A DNA stretch of 64,000 bases from assembly GCF_008329715.1 (NCBI RefSeq), contig NZ_VTSR01000032.1:248001-312000 (forward strand), given 5' to 3'. Source of the stretch: Gimesia chilikensis. Its GTDB lineage: Bacteria > Planctomycetota > Planctomycetia > Planctomycetales > Planctomycetaceae. A model generated the notes under the pieces. It did no database searches. It was not told where the DNA came from and saw only the letters and a program-made list of their open reading frames with translations. This document shows, piece by piece, positions 1-9,752 of the stretch; the stretch's first letter is position 1; every line of letters starts with the position of its first letter. A program made the translations under genes and the position numbers.

Positions 1-2198
1 GCAGCCAGTGAGTAGCGTTTCTGAGTTTTGGTAACCATGACGGCGGGCCGGAACCACATCTGCAGACTGGTTCTCATGGGATAAATATTAAAACCGGTTT
101 TAGATCCAACCCGACCGGTAACTGATCTGCCATAGCCCAGTGTAGTAGTGATACAGCCGTCGGGTTGTCCCGGCATGATCCAGACGGGAAGTGTACATTC
201 CTGTTCTCCGTCGCTGATGATAATCAGGTCACCGTTTTTGAGGTCCCGTCTCTCTGCATCACCTACTGACAGCCAGGCGGTATTATCCCACGTGAGTGTA
301 CTGAGAGGTTTGGGCAGTTCCTGCAGCCAGCCATTATTAATAAACCGACCGTCCCAGATCGCAGGATCGGGGCGGAAGCTCAGCGTCAACCGATTCGGGT
401 CGGCTTGAAATTCCTCGACATATTCTTTCATTGCAGCCGAAATCTGCCGGGAAACGGAATCTGCGAGTGCGGGAGATACCGGCTGTAGAGCCGTTCCGGG
501 AATCAGACCTTCTGCCAGGGCCTGGGACCAGGCCTCTGCCGCTGGTTCGCGGCCCAGTTGATCCGACCAGGTTTCACGCACGAGTTGATAACCCTGGTCG
601 GACTCTTCGACAAGAATACCGAGCAGTTCCAGTGCGGAGATTCCTGAGTACAAGGGAGAGATTAGAGGCTGAACAATGCTGGCAGTACCTTCAACGCTCC
701 GAACATCTCCCCAGCGTTCCAGGAAGTGACGATCGGGGATACTCCAGAGACAGCGTTGAGACGTCTCGGTAGGCACGCTTGTCAGTGCATAGCTGCGGGG
801 AACCTCGTTGAGAGCGGCTGAGAATGGGATATCAGCGGGGGCATCGAAAACCGGGTTCCCTCCCAGAATGAACAGGTCTTTCACCTGACCAGATTGCATT
901 TCGTCAGTAAGAGCACGGAGCATATCAGTATCAGAAACGCCTGTATCGGGACGGTTCTGCATTGACGGATAAAAGTGAGTGGTGACCCCATCGTTCTTCA
1001 GCTGCGAGTTGAGGACATGCACGAGGGCATGCACCAGGGGGGGCTGCTCTCGTCCTGCGGTGACCAGACAGTTTGCACCAGCCTTTTTCAAATCTGAGAC
1101 GACCCGTTTCAGCCATACCGCTGTTCGTGTGGAACGCGCGGGGGCCCTCTGATCGACCCGTTGCTGATCCTGTTCGTTGAGGAACTCAACTCCCAGCTCT
1201 CTGGCGATACTCGTCAGTAGTGAGACGATCGTTCCCGGATCGGTGCGGAGTGCATGGTCGGCTTTGGCTGCGGTTAATGTGGGGGCGGTAGCTAGAGCAT
1301 ATAGTCGGTTGGGTTTAAAAGCCCTGGAAGGTTCTTCCCGGCCGGCAATTCGTCTACGTTCTGCGAACTCCCGGATCTGGTGTAGAGGCTGATCGCGGGC
1401 CTGAAGAAAATCGTCATCGACCGACAGGATTACATCTGCCGCTTTCAGATCGTGAACTGGTTGCAGCGTGGCTGCTTCTGTACCCAGTGCCAGTGCTGTA
1501 CCGGAGCGACGTTGATCATCATTGACCGGTTCATAGCAGTACCAGCGGGCCTCTGGCCAGCGTGCGACCACGCGATGCAGCAGACGCAGCTGTGTAGGGC
1601 TGGTGGAGGTCTGAGTCAGAATTCTGAGCCCCGCCCCGTTGGTCTCATCGAAGTGCGATCTGAGGGCCTGCAGTTCTCGCGTCCAGGAGTTCTGCGCAAC
1701 CAGTTTTTGATTTCGGTGAAAGTTCTGCAGGCGGTCCGGGTCGTACAGGTTCAGAGTCGCTGCTTGAGCAAAGACGTTTGTGGCGCCGCGGCTGATCGGG
1801 TGCTGCGGGTTGCCTTCAATTTTGATGGGACGCCCCATCTGACTTTCGACAGTCAGGCCAAGTACGGAACCACTTAATTCAATGGCTGTGTTGAAAAACA
1901 GCGGCCCTTCAGAGTGATTTTGATTTACCTGATGCACTGCCGGAACTATGTCTTCCGCGGGCTGATGGAGGTCGCATCCATTCAGTCCGGCCAGAATAAA
2001 AGAAGCTCCCATAATGGAGAGAAAATCCCTACGGGAACATTGGAGCCATTCGCTGGCCTGGACTGGAAACTCACGTTGCAGGTAAGCACGAAATTCCTCG
2101 GTGTCCGCCAGTTCTTCCAAACTCCGCCACCAGTCTGGGCCAGAGAGTGTCTTCCGGAGCTGGGAATCTGCAGGTTGTGGAACTTTTTTACGAGTCAT
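1..2198 (-). CDS. actB: Alternative complex III subunit ActB, extended-Tat molybdopterin/Fe-S protein (partial)
   Basis: Reading the minus strand from the ATG at 2198 gives one long frame that runs off the left edge, about 730 codons seen. The N-terminus starts MTRKKVPQPADSQLRKTLSG and has a twin-arginine segment (CSRRDFLSIMGASF, near residues 53-66) about 50 residues in; this delayed Tat signal is typical of the MoCo-extended-Tat family. Further in are the conserved GNPQHPISRG and LNLYDPDR segments. In known complexes ActB lies on the periplasmic side of a quinol:acceptor oxidoreductase. The Fe-S ferredoxin-like C-terminus is expected beyond the window. The pentaheme subunit ActA lies 69 bases upstream on the same strand, supporting the assignment. 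Confidence 0.85.
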   Translation of the reverse strand, partial: MTRKKVPQPADSQLRKTLSGPDWWRSLEELADTEEFRAYLQREFPVQASEWLQCSRRDFLSIMGASFILAGLNGCDLHQPAEDIVPAVHQVNQNHSEGPLFFNTAIELSGSVLGLTVESQMGRPIKIEGNPQHPISRGATNVFAQAATLNLYDPDRLQNFHRNQKLVAQNSWTRELQALRSHFDETNGAGLRILTQTSTSPTQLRLLHRVVARWPEARWYCYEPVNDDQRRSGTALALGTEAATLQPVHDLKAADVILSVDDDFLQARDQPLHQIREFAERRRIAGREEPSRAFKPNRLYALATAPTLTAAKADHALRTDPGTIVSLLTSIARELGVEFLNEQDQQRVDQRAPARSTRTAVWLKRVVSDLKKAGANCLVTAGREQPPLVHALVHVLNSQLKNDGVTTHFYPSMQNRPDTGVSDTDMLRALTDEMQSGQVKDLFILGGNPVFDAPADIPFSAALNEVPRSYALTSVPTETSQRCLWSIPDRHFLERWGDVRSVEGTASIVQPLISPLYSGISALELLGILVEESDQGYQLVRETWSDQLGREPAAEAWSQALAEGLIPGTALQPVSPALADSVSRQISAAMKEYVEEFQADPNRLTLSFRPDPAIWDGRFINNGWLQELPKPLSTLTWDNTAWLSVGDAERRDLKNGDLIIISDGEQECTLPVWIMPGQPDGCITTTLGYGRSVTGRVGSKTGFNIYPMRTSLQMWFRPAVMVTKTQKRYSLA

Positions 2199-2267
2199 TC
2201 TCTTCTTCAATTCTAATCCTGTGTATCCTGGCAGGTACAATCACACCAGGAGCTCGAAATAGCATCA

Positions 2268-2993
2268 TCAGCGATGACACGTGTAACAGTCTGTCAGGCT
2301 TTTCAACTGGTAACGTTGAGCCAGCTGATTCTGAAAATGGGACAATTCTCGTGGACTGAGCCTGGTTTCAGGGAGCTGCCCGGTGACCTCGGCATAGGCG
2401 TTTCGAAATTCAGCAGTATGCGTAAGTGAATTTAATGGTTTTGTCGCGTAAACCAGTGACCGGGGACGGACCTGACTTGACGGGTTCTTATGGCAGTCCA
2501 GGCACCATTGCATCGTGAGCGGGCTGGCTTGTCTGGTCAGAGGCATTGCAGAGAGGTCGCCATGGCAACTGTAGCAGCCGATCCCTTTATGGATATGAAT
2601 ACTGTGATTAAAGAAAACGTAGTCCGGAAGATCGTGGACGCGGTGCCAGTGGAGTGAGCGGTTTGTCTGCCAGCTGTTACGTACGGGAGCCAGCATCTCG
2701 CTCTGGTCCCACAGTTTACGATGGCAGGTCATACAGATCTGGGTTGAAGGAACTCCGGCGCGAGGGGAGTCTTCCACTGCCTGATGACAGTAACGGCAGT
2801 CGATTCCTGCGTCTCCCACATGATGCTGATGGCTGAAGGGGATGGGCTGTTCCACAATCCGGTCCTGACCTGTCATGAAGGGTGATCGCGCAGCTATCAG
2901 CATGGTCGATAGGGCACCAATACCTGACAGCACCAGCAGGCCCAAAGTGGCGCGCATGATAGAGTTAGCCGCTGGTGGAAATAACTGGGGCAT
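2268..2993 (-). CDS. actA: Pentaheme cytochrome c subunit ActA of alternative complex III
   Basis: The 241-residue protein has a membrane anchor at about residues 14-35 and five CxxCH heme-binding motifs at residues 66, 87, 140, 164 and 236; the last is at the extreme C-terminus. Five hemes on a single N-terminal anchor is the ActA arrangement of alternative complex III, which passes electrons from quinol to periplasmic carriers. It is the first gene of an operon with actB. No SD is obvious, but the ATG at 2993 places the hydrophobic anchor correctly. Other multiheme cytochrome families are possible but unlikely given the neighbour. Confidence 0.85.
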   Translation of the reverse strand: MPQLFPPAANSIMRATLGLLVLSGIGALSTMLIAARSPFMTGQDRIVEQPIPFSHQHHVGDAGIDCRYCHQAVEDSPRAGVPSTQICMTCHRKLWDQSEMLAPVRNSWQTNRSLHWHRVHDLPDYVFFNHSIHIHKGIGCYSCHGDLSAMPLTRQASPLTMQWCLDCHKNPSSQVRPRSLVYATKPLNSLTHTAEFRNAYAEVTGQLPETRLSPRELSHFQNQLAQRYQLKSLTDCYTCHR

Positions 2994-3765
2994 GTCTCAG
3001 GTCTTATGTCGAACCGGATGCTTCAGGGGTAAGCCGGATCCGCATCACGATACAGAAAACCTACCCCTGATTTGCGATGAATAAACAAAAATAACAGGAT
3101 GAAGGCGGGCTGCAGGGGCAGGGTGCAAATCGCATACCAGCTTCTCGTTTCCGAGATGCTGGTTTCCACAGAAGAACTGTTTCAAGCAAGATTCACCTCT
3201 TCTGGATATTCGCTTAGCTGATAAATTCTGATGCGCTTGGATTTCTGTCATATCACAATCAAAGCTGGAGGATGCATTTTATAAGGACACAGAATTTGAA
3301 AGTGCGGTAATTGCTTAGTGAAACTGCTGGCAATTTTCAGAAACTATTTTCGATTTGCTTTTCTCGTGTTCCGCCAGACACGATCAGGCAAGGATAGACG
3401 GTGACAACCGCTTTTAAGAGTCGCCTCTGAGAACTGCTGAGAGAGTTGCATTCGACTGGCACACTATATGCGTGAAGCTTGAAAGAAAAGGTAGGGCTCT
3501 GTCAGTGAGCCTGCGGGAGTCCGGATCAGCGAGATTCAATGCGGCAATGGTATGAGACGTGGTTCAGCAATCCTCCTCTCATGGCAACGGTCCCTGTCAC
3601 GATGATTGTCCGTTGAAATTCAGTCCTCAGTGATTGTTGCAGAGTTGAGGTAATCAGACGCATCATCATCCGAGAAATAAACCGAATCTTTGAGAAACAG
3701 GAATTTTGTCTGACTGGGGCAGGGGGCTGCAAGGAATTGCATCAACCTTCAAGAAAGAGGAAACC
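2994..3765. other. Non-coding gap, divergent intergenic region
   Basis: About 770 bases lie between the divergent actA and the membrane protein at 3766. The short open frames here lack family resemblance or good ribosome binding sites. Promoters for both flanking transcripts must lie here, but I could not pick a convincing -35/-10 pair. Confidence 0.5.
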
Positions 3766-5349
3766 ATGGATCGCGAACTAGAGCGTAAGAAAATGCACAC
3801 TGAGAATAAAAATAATCACGGGGAGCATGAGCATGGTGGTATGGGTATGCGCGGTGTCACACGCCCAATGGAGATGCATCAGCATCATTCTGGCGGTGAC
3901 TCGGAAATGGATGGTCATGAGATGGATCAGGAGCAGCGCAGAGCAATGCTGGCCATGCATCATCAGCAGACGCTTTGGGTCTACTGGACGATTCTGCTCT
4001 TGGGAGCATGGGTGATGCTCTCTCCGTTGACTTTCAGTTATGGGAAGGGAGTTGTCGTTCCCAGTGGTGAGCGGGGGGTATGGTTGAGTGAGGATCTGCA
4101 TACCAGTCTGCGGATTTCACTAATGACCTGGAGTGACCTGATCAGTGGGGCGCTGCTGCTAATCTTTGGCTGGCGAGCGCTGAGGCCGAATCGACCAGTC
4201 AGCCTGTGGATCTGTTGTTTCATTGGGATCTGGCTTTCCATGGCACCTGTTTTATTCTGGGCGCCCACGGCTGCTGCTTATCTCAACGGCACTGTTGTCG
4301 GTGTAATGCTGATCGCGCTTACGATTCTGATACCCGGTATGCCGAATATGATCATGTATATGCAGATGGGACCACCTACGCCTCCGGGATGGAGTTATAA
4401 TCCTTCAAGCTGGCCTCAGCGCTGGATTATGATTGTCACGGGGTTTGCCGGCTGGCTCGTTTCGCGGTATCTGGCGGCATTCCAGCTGGGCTATATTGAT
4501 CACGCATGGGATCCGTTCTTTGGTGAAAGCACGAAACGTGTACTCAACTCGAATATGTCACACATGTGGCCTCTGTCGGACGGGGCTCTGGGGAGTCTGG
4601 CTTACACTTTTGAATTTCTCATGGGCTACATGGGAAGTCCCACTCGCTGGCGGACGATGCCATGGATGGTAGCGTTCTTCGGTATTCTGGTAATTCCATT
4701 GGGGCTGACTCACATTTTTCTCGTTATTTCCCAGCCGGTAGTGGTGCATCACTGGTGCACCATGTGTCTGCTTGCTGCAGCGATCATGCTGCCGATGATT
4801 CCACTCGAATTCGACGAGGTAATCGCCATGGGGCAGCACATGATCGAGGCGAAACGCCGAGGGGATCGTAATGGTTCACTGTGGCTGATTTTCTGGAAAG
4901 GGGGCTCTGCCGAAGGCTGCACCGCTGATGAGCGCTCGCCCAAACTGGTTAAATTCCCGGAACAGCCTTGGCGGGTGTTCAAAGCCTCGATCTGGGGCAT
5001 GAGCTTTCCCTGGTCGCTGGTTCTATCATCTATGCTGGGGCTATGGTTGATGTTCAGTCCGACCGTTTTTGGTATCGACATCCAGTCTACCGCTGCAGAC
5101 GTTGCGCACCTGGGAGGGGCCCTGATTTTGACGGTCTCTGTGGTGTGCATGGGTGAGGTGGTGCGTATTGGACGATATCTGAATGTCCTGTTAGGACTGA
5201 GTGTTGCCCTGGGACCATGGCTGCTGAATGAGGTCAGTTTCAACTACGCCGTCGCCAGCTCGGTTGCAGGTCTGTTCGTGCTGCTTCTGGCATTCCCTCG
5301 CGGCACGAAACACGAATCTTACGGTAAGTGGGAGCGTTTTATCCGTTAA
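3766..5349 (+). CDS. SPW-repeat / vitamin K epoxide reductase-like membrane protein with His-rich N-terminus
   Basis: The start is the ATG at 3766, preceded by an AAGAGGAAA ribosome binding site; an upstream TTG in frame at 3706 is not needed. The protein has 527 residues. Residues 1-55 are rich in His, Met and Asp/Glu and may bind metal. Then come many membrane segments, with SPW-type repeats near the N-terminal (WVMLSPLTFSYG) and C-terminal (WLMFSPTVFGI) ends. In the middle, WCTMCL with Cys331 and Cys334 matches the redox CxxC of VKOR-type thiol oxidoreductases. By family knowledge such proteins exchange disulfides with quinone; a role in periplasmic disulfide formation is inference. It stands alone. 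Confidence 0.75.
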   Translation: MDRELERKKMHTENKNNHGEHEHGGMGMRGVTRPMEMHQHHSGGDSEMDGHEMDQEQRRAMLAMHHQQTLWVYWTILLLGAWVMLSPLTFSYGKGVVVPSGERGVWLSEDLHTSLRISLMTWSDLISGALLLIFGWRALRPNRPVSLWICCFIGIWLSMAPVLFWAPTAAAYLNGTVVGVMLIALTILIPGMPNMIMYMQMGPPTPPGWSYNPSSWPQRWIMIVTGFAGWLVSRYLAAFQLGYIDHAWDPFFGESTKRVLNSNMSHMWPLSDGALGSLAYTFEFLMGYMGSPTRWRTMPWMVAFFGILVIPLGLTHIFLVISQPVVVHHWCTMCLLAAAIMLPMIPLEFDEVIAMGQHMIEAKRRGDRNGSLWLIFWKGGSAEGCTADERSPKLVKFPEQPWRVFKASIWGMSFPWSLVLSSMLGLWLMFSPTVFGIDIQSTAADVAHLGGALILTVSVVCMGEVVRIGRYLNVLLGLSVALGPWLLNEVSFNYAVASSVAGLFVLLLAFPRGTKHESYGKWERFIR

Positions 5350-5612
5350 TCATCAGATAGAAATGAACTCAGGGAGGCAAGATTGATCTGCCGCTTCCAG
5401 TACTCCGGGAGAGCCATCCCATGCTTGTCCACTTTCCAATCGCGCTGTTTCTTACCGGAGTACTGAGGGAAGGTCTGGCCCACAAACGGCACCTGCTGAC
5501 TCAACCTGCATCTGGAAAATAAGTCGCTGGCGTGGCACTCCGTTCGCTTAGTCAGCGTCGGAAGCTTTCTGCAGGAAATGCAGCCTTGGATGGCAAATTT
5601 CATAAACCGGGG

Positions 5613-6965
5613 TCAGTTGGCGATTTCCCGGATGTAATTCAGGAATTGCTGATCAAGAAGCATCAGATCATTGCCAAATACTGTCTGAAATGCTTTCAGC
5701 TGCTCCTCGGATGTGACCTTGATCAGCGGCTTACGGTCGGCGATCAGTTTCAGATACTTTTCGTAATCCCTGCGCCTGGTCTTGATCAGGAAATAGGAAA
5801 ACGCCCAGGCTTCGGCATAGGCATCCAGAAGCGTTTCCTGATTCTGAAATCGCTGATTCGAAGAGATCAGGGTTTGCAGGGAATCGGCTTTCCTGCGGGA
5901 GCGGGCATAATCGACGAACTGCTTGATTCGCAGAGAGTTCGGTCGGCCCACCGTTTGCCAGTCGGCTTTGCTATTCAGGTTTGGTGTTTCAAAAAAGGTG
6001 GCTATGCCTTCGGTCAGCCAGAGCGGGTTGTCGGCGTAGCGGGTATGCAGGCCGATATTGAAAGCGATCTGATGCGTGCATTCATGAAGCACCGAGACGA
6101 TGCTAGACGGCGATTTGCGTATTTTTACCAGGATGTCGGCATCGGCAGAAGCGGGCTGCCCGTTGGAGGCTGCGGTAAGATCATAAAGCACAATCCGGTT
6201 GGACTGGCTTGAATAATAGCCATGCAAGTCAGTCACATCTTTCTTCACATGCTGACTGGCGTAGGCTGCAAACGCTGCGCGGTCTTTGAAGATGATCGCG
6301 ATCAGTGGGACCTGCGGTTCATGCAGGAGTAACTCATTGCTGTCCCAGTAATTGCGCATCACTTTATATAACCGCTCGAACAGAGACCCGCACCACTGGG
6401 AATAACGCTTGTCGGCCTGGCTGCAGAGGATGAAATGCTTCGTGCGGGTGAACGTAAAACCGGGGCCGAGCTCTTCGGTCAACTGCTGTTCCAATTCTGA
6501 CTCTCCCAGCGGCGTAAATATTTTATCCAGTTGTCGCCTCTGTTTGAGTTGTTGGGGGGGCACATTCAACATGCGTCCGTCGCGAGTCAGCATCAAGACA
6601 CCTCCATCACGGGTCTCCACAACCTGAGTTGCCTGCAGCGTCTGCTCCTGCTTCTGTTTGTTTAAAATAGTGAACTCATACAGGGGATGGGCCTGTTCTG
6701 CGGTTCCCTGCTGTTTCGAGGATGTCTGTGCCGAGGATGGTTGAGACAGGAGCAGGCAACAGAGCACGGAGAGCACAATCCTGCTTATGTCTTGCCTTTG
6801 TTTGCGCGAATTTAAACGTGTGGTCCTCCGGACCGTCGCGGATTTTTTACGCAGACGTGAATGAGATTTACCATAGGGAGAAACCTGAAACGACTTTTGG
6901 CATGGATTGCTTTTGATTGTTACCAATGCGGTCATCCGTATCTGATGAAAGTAAGTTTTCGCCAC
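5613..6965 (-). CDS. DUF1570 family protein, secreted putative metallopeptidase
   Basis: A GTG start at 6965 is favoured because AGGAGA lies 9 bases upstream; the next in-frame ATG is at 6935. The 450-residue protein has a basic N-terminal region followed by a hydrophobic stretch (IVLSVLCCLLLSQPSSA, about residues 63-79) and an AQ cleavage site, so it is probably exported, though the N-region is unusually long. The C-terminal half has HECTH (His294, Glu295, His298) and LTEGIATFFETP, a zincin-like signature of the DUF1570 family, common in Planctomycetes. Substrate unknown. Peptidase activity is inferred from the motif only. Confidence 0.75.
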   Translation of the reverse strand: MAKTYFHQIRMTALVTIKSNPCQKSFQVSPYGKSHSRLRKKSATVRRTTRLNSRKQRQDISRIVLSVLCCLLLSQPSSAQTSSKQQGTAEQAHPLYEFTILNKQKQEQTLQATQVVETRDGGVLMLTRDGRMLNVPPQQLKQRRQLDKIFTPLGESELEQQLTEELGPGFTFTRTKHFILCSQADKRYSQWCGSLFERLYKVMRNYWDSNELLLHEPQVPLIAIIFKDRAAFAAYASQHVKKDVTDLHGYYSSQSNRIVLYDLTAASNGQPASADADILVKIRKSPSSIVSVLHECTHQIAFNIGLHTRYADNPLWLTEGIATFFETPNLNSKADWQTVGRPNSLRIKQFVDYARSRRKADSLQTLISSNQRFQNQETLLDAYAEAWAFSYFLIKTRRRDYEKYLKLIADRKPLIKVTSEEQLKAFQTVFGNDLMLLDQQFLNYIREIAN

Positions 6966-7100
6966 TTTGGTTGTTCTCCTGTTGTTGAGATCCAGGAATT
7001 GCTGCCAAGCGAAACATTTTCGGCAGTCAACACAGTTTCTATGTAGATTCTTACTGTAAGACCCCGTGGAAATGAAACCTGGCAGAATATCACAACATTG

Positions 7101-7146
7101 GGTGCGGGTACTCGCGCGAAATTATTGTGACAAACAGCAGGGCTAA
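7101..7146. mobile_element. Solitary end of the same insertion sequence family as 37814-39449
   Basis: The run from GGTGCGGGTACTCGCGCGAA to the following TGTGACAAACAGCAGGG closely matches both ends of the insertion sequence near 39 kb. The first 19 bases match the right end at about 17 positions, and GTGACAAACAGCA plus the following CTAAA match the inverted left end. No transposase is attached, so this is a relic or a very short derivative. Confidence 0.6.
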
Positions 7147-7183
7147 AACTTACAGCCAGCAGCCCGATCTCTCTAGACACAGT

Positions 7184-7226
7184 AAAAAAGGCAGATCAGC
7201 TAAGGGCCATAGCTGATCCGCCTTTC
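7184..7226 (-). terminator. Factor-independent terminator
   Basis: Stem GGCAGATCAGCTA (7190-7202) pairs with TAGCTGATCCGCC (7210-7222) with one mismatch and a 7-base loop. The A-run at 7184-7189 becomes a T-run on the minus strand, so it terminates minus-strand transcription, most simply that of the Tyr-rich protein gene at 7383-8363. Confidence 0.8.
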
Positions 7227-7382
7227 GACGCTCCTTCGCGAATCGACCGACGTCGGCTGGTCGGATTCATCCTTGTGAGCAATCCACTTCTTTTTTAGTC
7301 TGTTACTTCAGCACCAATGCCGGTTCCCACAGCAGCGCCCCGCTGCTTTCGCTCTGCCCCGCCACAGTAACCGGTTCCCTAG

Positions 7383-8363
7383 TTACCATAGCCAGTTACC
7401 ATAATAGCCATTGACATAGTAGCCTGGACTGTAATAGCTCCGAGAATACCCAGGATAATAGTAGCCGCTGTAATAATAACCAGGATTGTTGTAGCTACTG
7501 TAATAATAGCCAGGATTGTAGTAGCCGCTGTAATATCCAGACCCATAATAAGAGTAGCGGGGGCGGGTATGATATCTGGCATGATGTCTGTTGTGGTATC
7601 TTCCACGACGAAAGTAGTTGCCGTAGATCTGAGAACCATCATCAAAATCTGTGTCTCCTGTGCTGGCCTGAGGAAAATCACAGCTATTATTTTGAAAAGT
7701 CCGCGGTTCATCACCCTGGAAAGTCTGCGGACCTCTCATTTGAAAACGCGGATTACGGTAAGATACGGGATCAAACGGCTGCCACGTACCGTTGTTATCG
7801 ATCAGCCACCGACCCTGTTCCGTCTGATACCACCAGTGATCGTTGTGAAAGCGGTACCGTGCCCGGGTCGCTTCATCGATATCCAGGTGCGCGGTCCCTT
7901 CGAGAACGATCGGATCGATCTGCGAATTCGCCTGCCCCTGTAACTGTCCTGAGGCATCCAGATTGGGACGGTTCGTCTGATGCCGCAGAGGCATGTCTGC
8001 ATCGTTTTGATTTTGCAATTGCACATCGGTTTTGTTCTGCGCATCAGCACCGTTCTGCAAATATGCGTCCGTTTTGTCCTTCAGCTGCGTATCGGTCTGC
8101 CCCCGTACTTTTCCGGAAGATTTCGTTCTCGGTGGCGTGGGAGTTGTATCTTTATCGAGCGCGTTCTGGCCCTGCGATTGAACTGAGCCTTCGACTTTGG
8201 TATTGGTACCTGCCTTCGTATTTTTACCAACTCCCGGTACTGCTTTGGCTCCCGCAGTCGGTTGGTCAACATCCACATCTTTCTGTAGCTGAGCTGGCAG
8301 GAACAGGGGGCTGATTCCCAGTACTGCCGCTGCGATCAATACTCTGAAACTAATGCCTTTCAT
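7383..8363 (-). CDS. Secreted Tyr/Gly/Asn-rich low-complexity protein
   Basis: The ATG at 8363 has an AGGAAGGA ribosome binding site; an in-frame start at 8408 is dismissed. A signal peptide covers about residues 1-25 (MKGISFRVLIAAAVLGISPL, then PAQ). Residues 30-130 are Gln/Asp/Lys-rich with degenerate NKTDVQLQNQNDAD repeats. A short central segment (ARYRFHNDHWWYQTEQGRWL) resembles one found in small planctomycete secreted proteins. The C-terminal 80 residues are dominated by repeats of the type YYNPGYYYSSYNNPGYYYSG, so the DNA at 7400-7560 is internally repetitive. Function unknown; a cell-surface structural role is only a guess. Confidence 0.7.
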   Translation of the reverse strand: MKGISFRVLIAAAVLGISPLFLPAQLQKDVDVDQPTAGAKAVPGVGKNTKAGTNTKVEGSVQSQGQNALDKDTTPTPPRTKSSGKVRGQTDTQLKDKTDAYLQNGADAQNKTDVQLQNQNDADMPLRHQTNRPNLDASGQLQGQANSQIDPIVLEGTAHLDIDEATRARYRFHNDHWWYQTEQGRWLIDNNGTWQPFDPVSYRNPRFQMRGPQTFQGDEPRTFQNNSCDFPQASTGDTDFDDGSQIYGNYFRRGRYHNRHHARYHTRPRYSYYGSGYYSGYYNPGYYYSSYNNPGYYYSGYYYPGYSRSYYSPGYYVNGYYGNWLW

Positions 8364-9752
8364 TGCATTCCTTCCTTTCGTTTCTGGGAAAGTGTTAATT
8401 CCTGCCACCTCTTTACTATTGCAAACTTCATACCAAGCTTGAAAAAACTCAGTCTCTTCGAAAGACGGTAGAAACGTGGCTCTTTCCTCTCAAAGGCTGC
8501 GTTTACAGAGCGCGAGTTTGAGCGATCAGCAGCCACTCTGGCTTAGAAGCGGTCACTGGATGAACTCACGATTCACAATGTAAATACCTGTCGGATAAAC
8601 AAGCCTGTTACCTGTTGATTATCGTAGTCAACTGATTATTGAGAATAAATTTCTGAAGGGATTCTCCTCGACAGGCTGCAAGAAACAGGATCTCGCGTCT
8701 TTGCTCTGCGGCGATTGTTAGCTGGTGATCCTGCCTGATTCAGACTCAGGAAAGCCCGATTCCCAGGTCTGGCTCGCTTCAGTCGACTGGTGAAATCGGC
8801 TATTCAGGACATCACTCCTCTGGAGAGGTGCATGGCGGAAGTCGGTGTTGCCCCAAAAATCTTTTTGATCTGAACTTGGATCCTTGCGTAAAATTCGGAT
8901 ATCTCTGAGCAAACAGCACCGATTTCTAACGTCAATAGCCGCAATACTTGTCACCCGCGATGCAGTAACCAATCGCGATTTCTGTCAATGCCCGGTTCCG
9001 GTTTTGACAGAAATGACGCGAAGCTCTTTCTGGCAAATTCAACAGAAATATAACGAAGATTAAATATGAGGCAGATGGCACATGACTCCAAAGGAGACAT
9101 CTATGAGGAGGTCTGGATTCGTAGAAGCTGAAGGAATTTAACTGGTTGATTCCAGACCGACGTGACTGCTGACCGATCGCCGCAAGATCCTGTCGGTGAG
9201 ACTTTTGTGATGAATCAACCGATATTCTGTAATTTCAGGAAATGTCGGGGCGATTTCAAAACTGGTATGCAATTTGCGAATTCAAGTGAAAAGCTTGAGT
9301 TTAAGAGTATTCACCATAACGGTGGCGCTTGAGCAGTAGGCCAGTTGTGATAAACACTGCAATGTTGAATCAGATCTATTGATGATTATCGTTTTCCCCA
9401 GGGTGATTGGCCAGGACATTCTGTCTTCTCTACCTGGTGAAACAGTTTGAATCGGATCGGTGCGCAGACAGCGCCGCCTGTTGCAACATCAACAACGATC
9501 GCTGACACGGTTGACAAAGGAGTGAGTCCGACTGTCTCCAAATCGATTGGTAGCAGGTCGAAAAAAAGGTGTAATCCAGCAAGGGGTAAGGAACTACCAG
9601 AAATATCCATCAGCAGAAAAAGGAACAACAGCAGTTCAACTCATAGATAACAAATGACTGCAACTGGTCCATGGCCTCTTAATGCCATTACGATAAATAG
9701 CTGGATTTTGAATGGACCATCGACGCAAAATTCGACAATCAGGAGCATTAAC
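8364..9752. other. Long gap without a recognisable gene
   Basis: Nearly 1.4 kb. The short open frames (for example 8718-8972 minus, and the overlapping frames at 9386-9650) have no recognisable family and no good ribosome binding sites. A tiny frame at about 9101 (12 codons) does have AAAGGAG before an ATG, but is too short to call. The region looks like decayed intergenic DNA. Confidence 0.4.

Larger units (their letters stand above)
6966..7382. other. Intergenic region with IS-end remnant and terminator
   Basis: About 415 bases separate two minus-strand genes. The region contains the element-end remnant at 7101-7146 and the terminator at 7184-7226, listed separately. I see no gene in the rest. 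Confidence 0.5.

Noticed and set aside
5532-6212. 226-codon plus-strand frame
   Set aside because: It lies antisense to the DUF1570 gene and has no family features.
7400-7560. CRISPR-like repeats
   Set aside because: The repetition is codon-level repetition of the Tyr-rich protein, without regular spacers. No CRISPR array was seen anywhere in the window.
9386-9650. Two overlapping frames of 67-80 codons on opposite strands
   Set aside because: The minus frame has some membrane-like stretches but only a TTG start, and the plus frame is low complexity; neither is supported.
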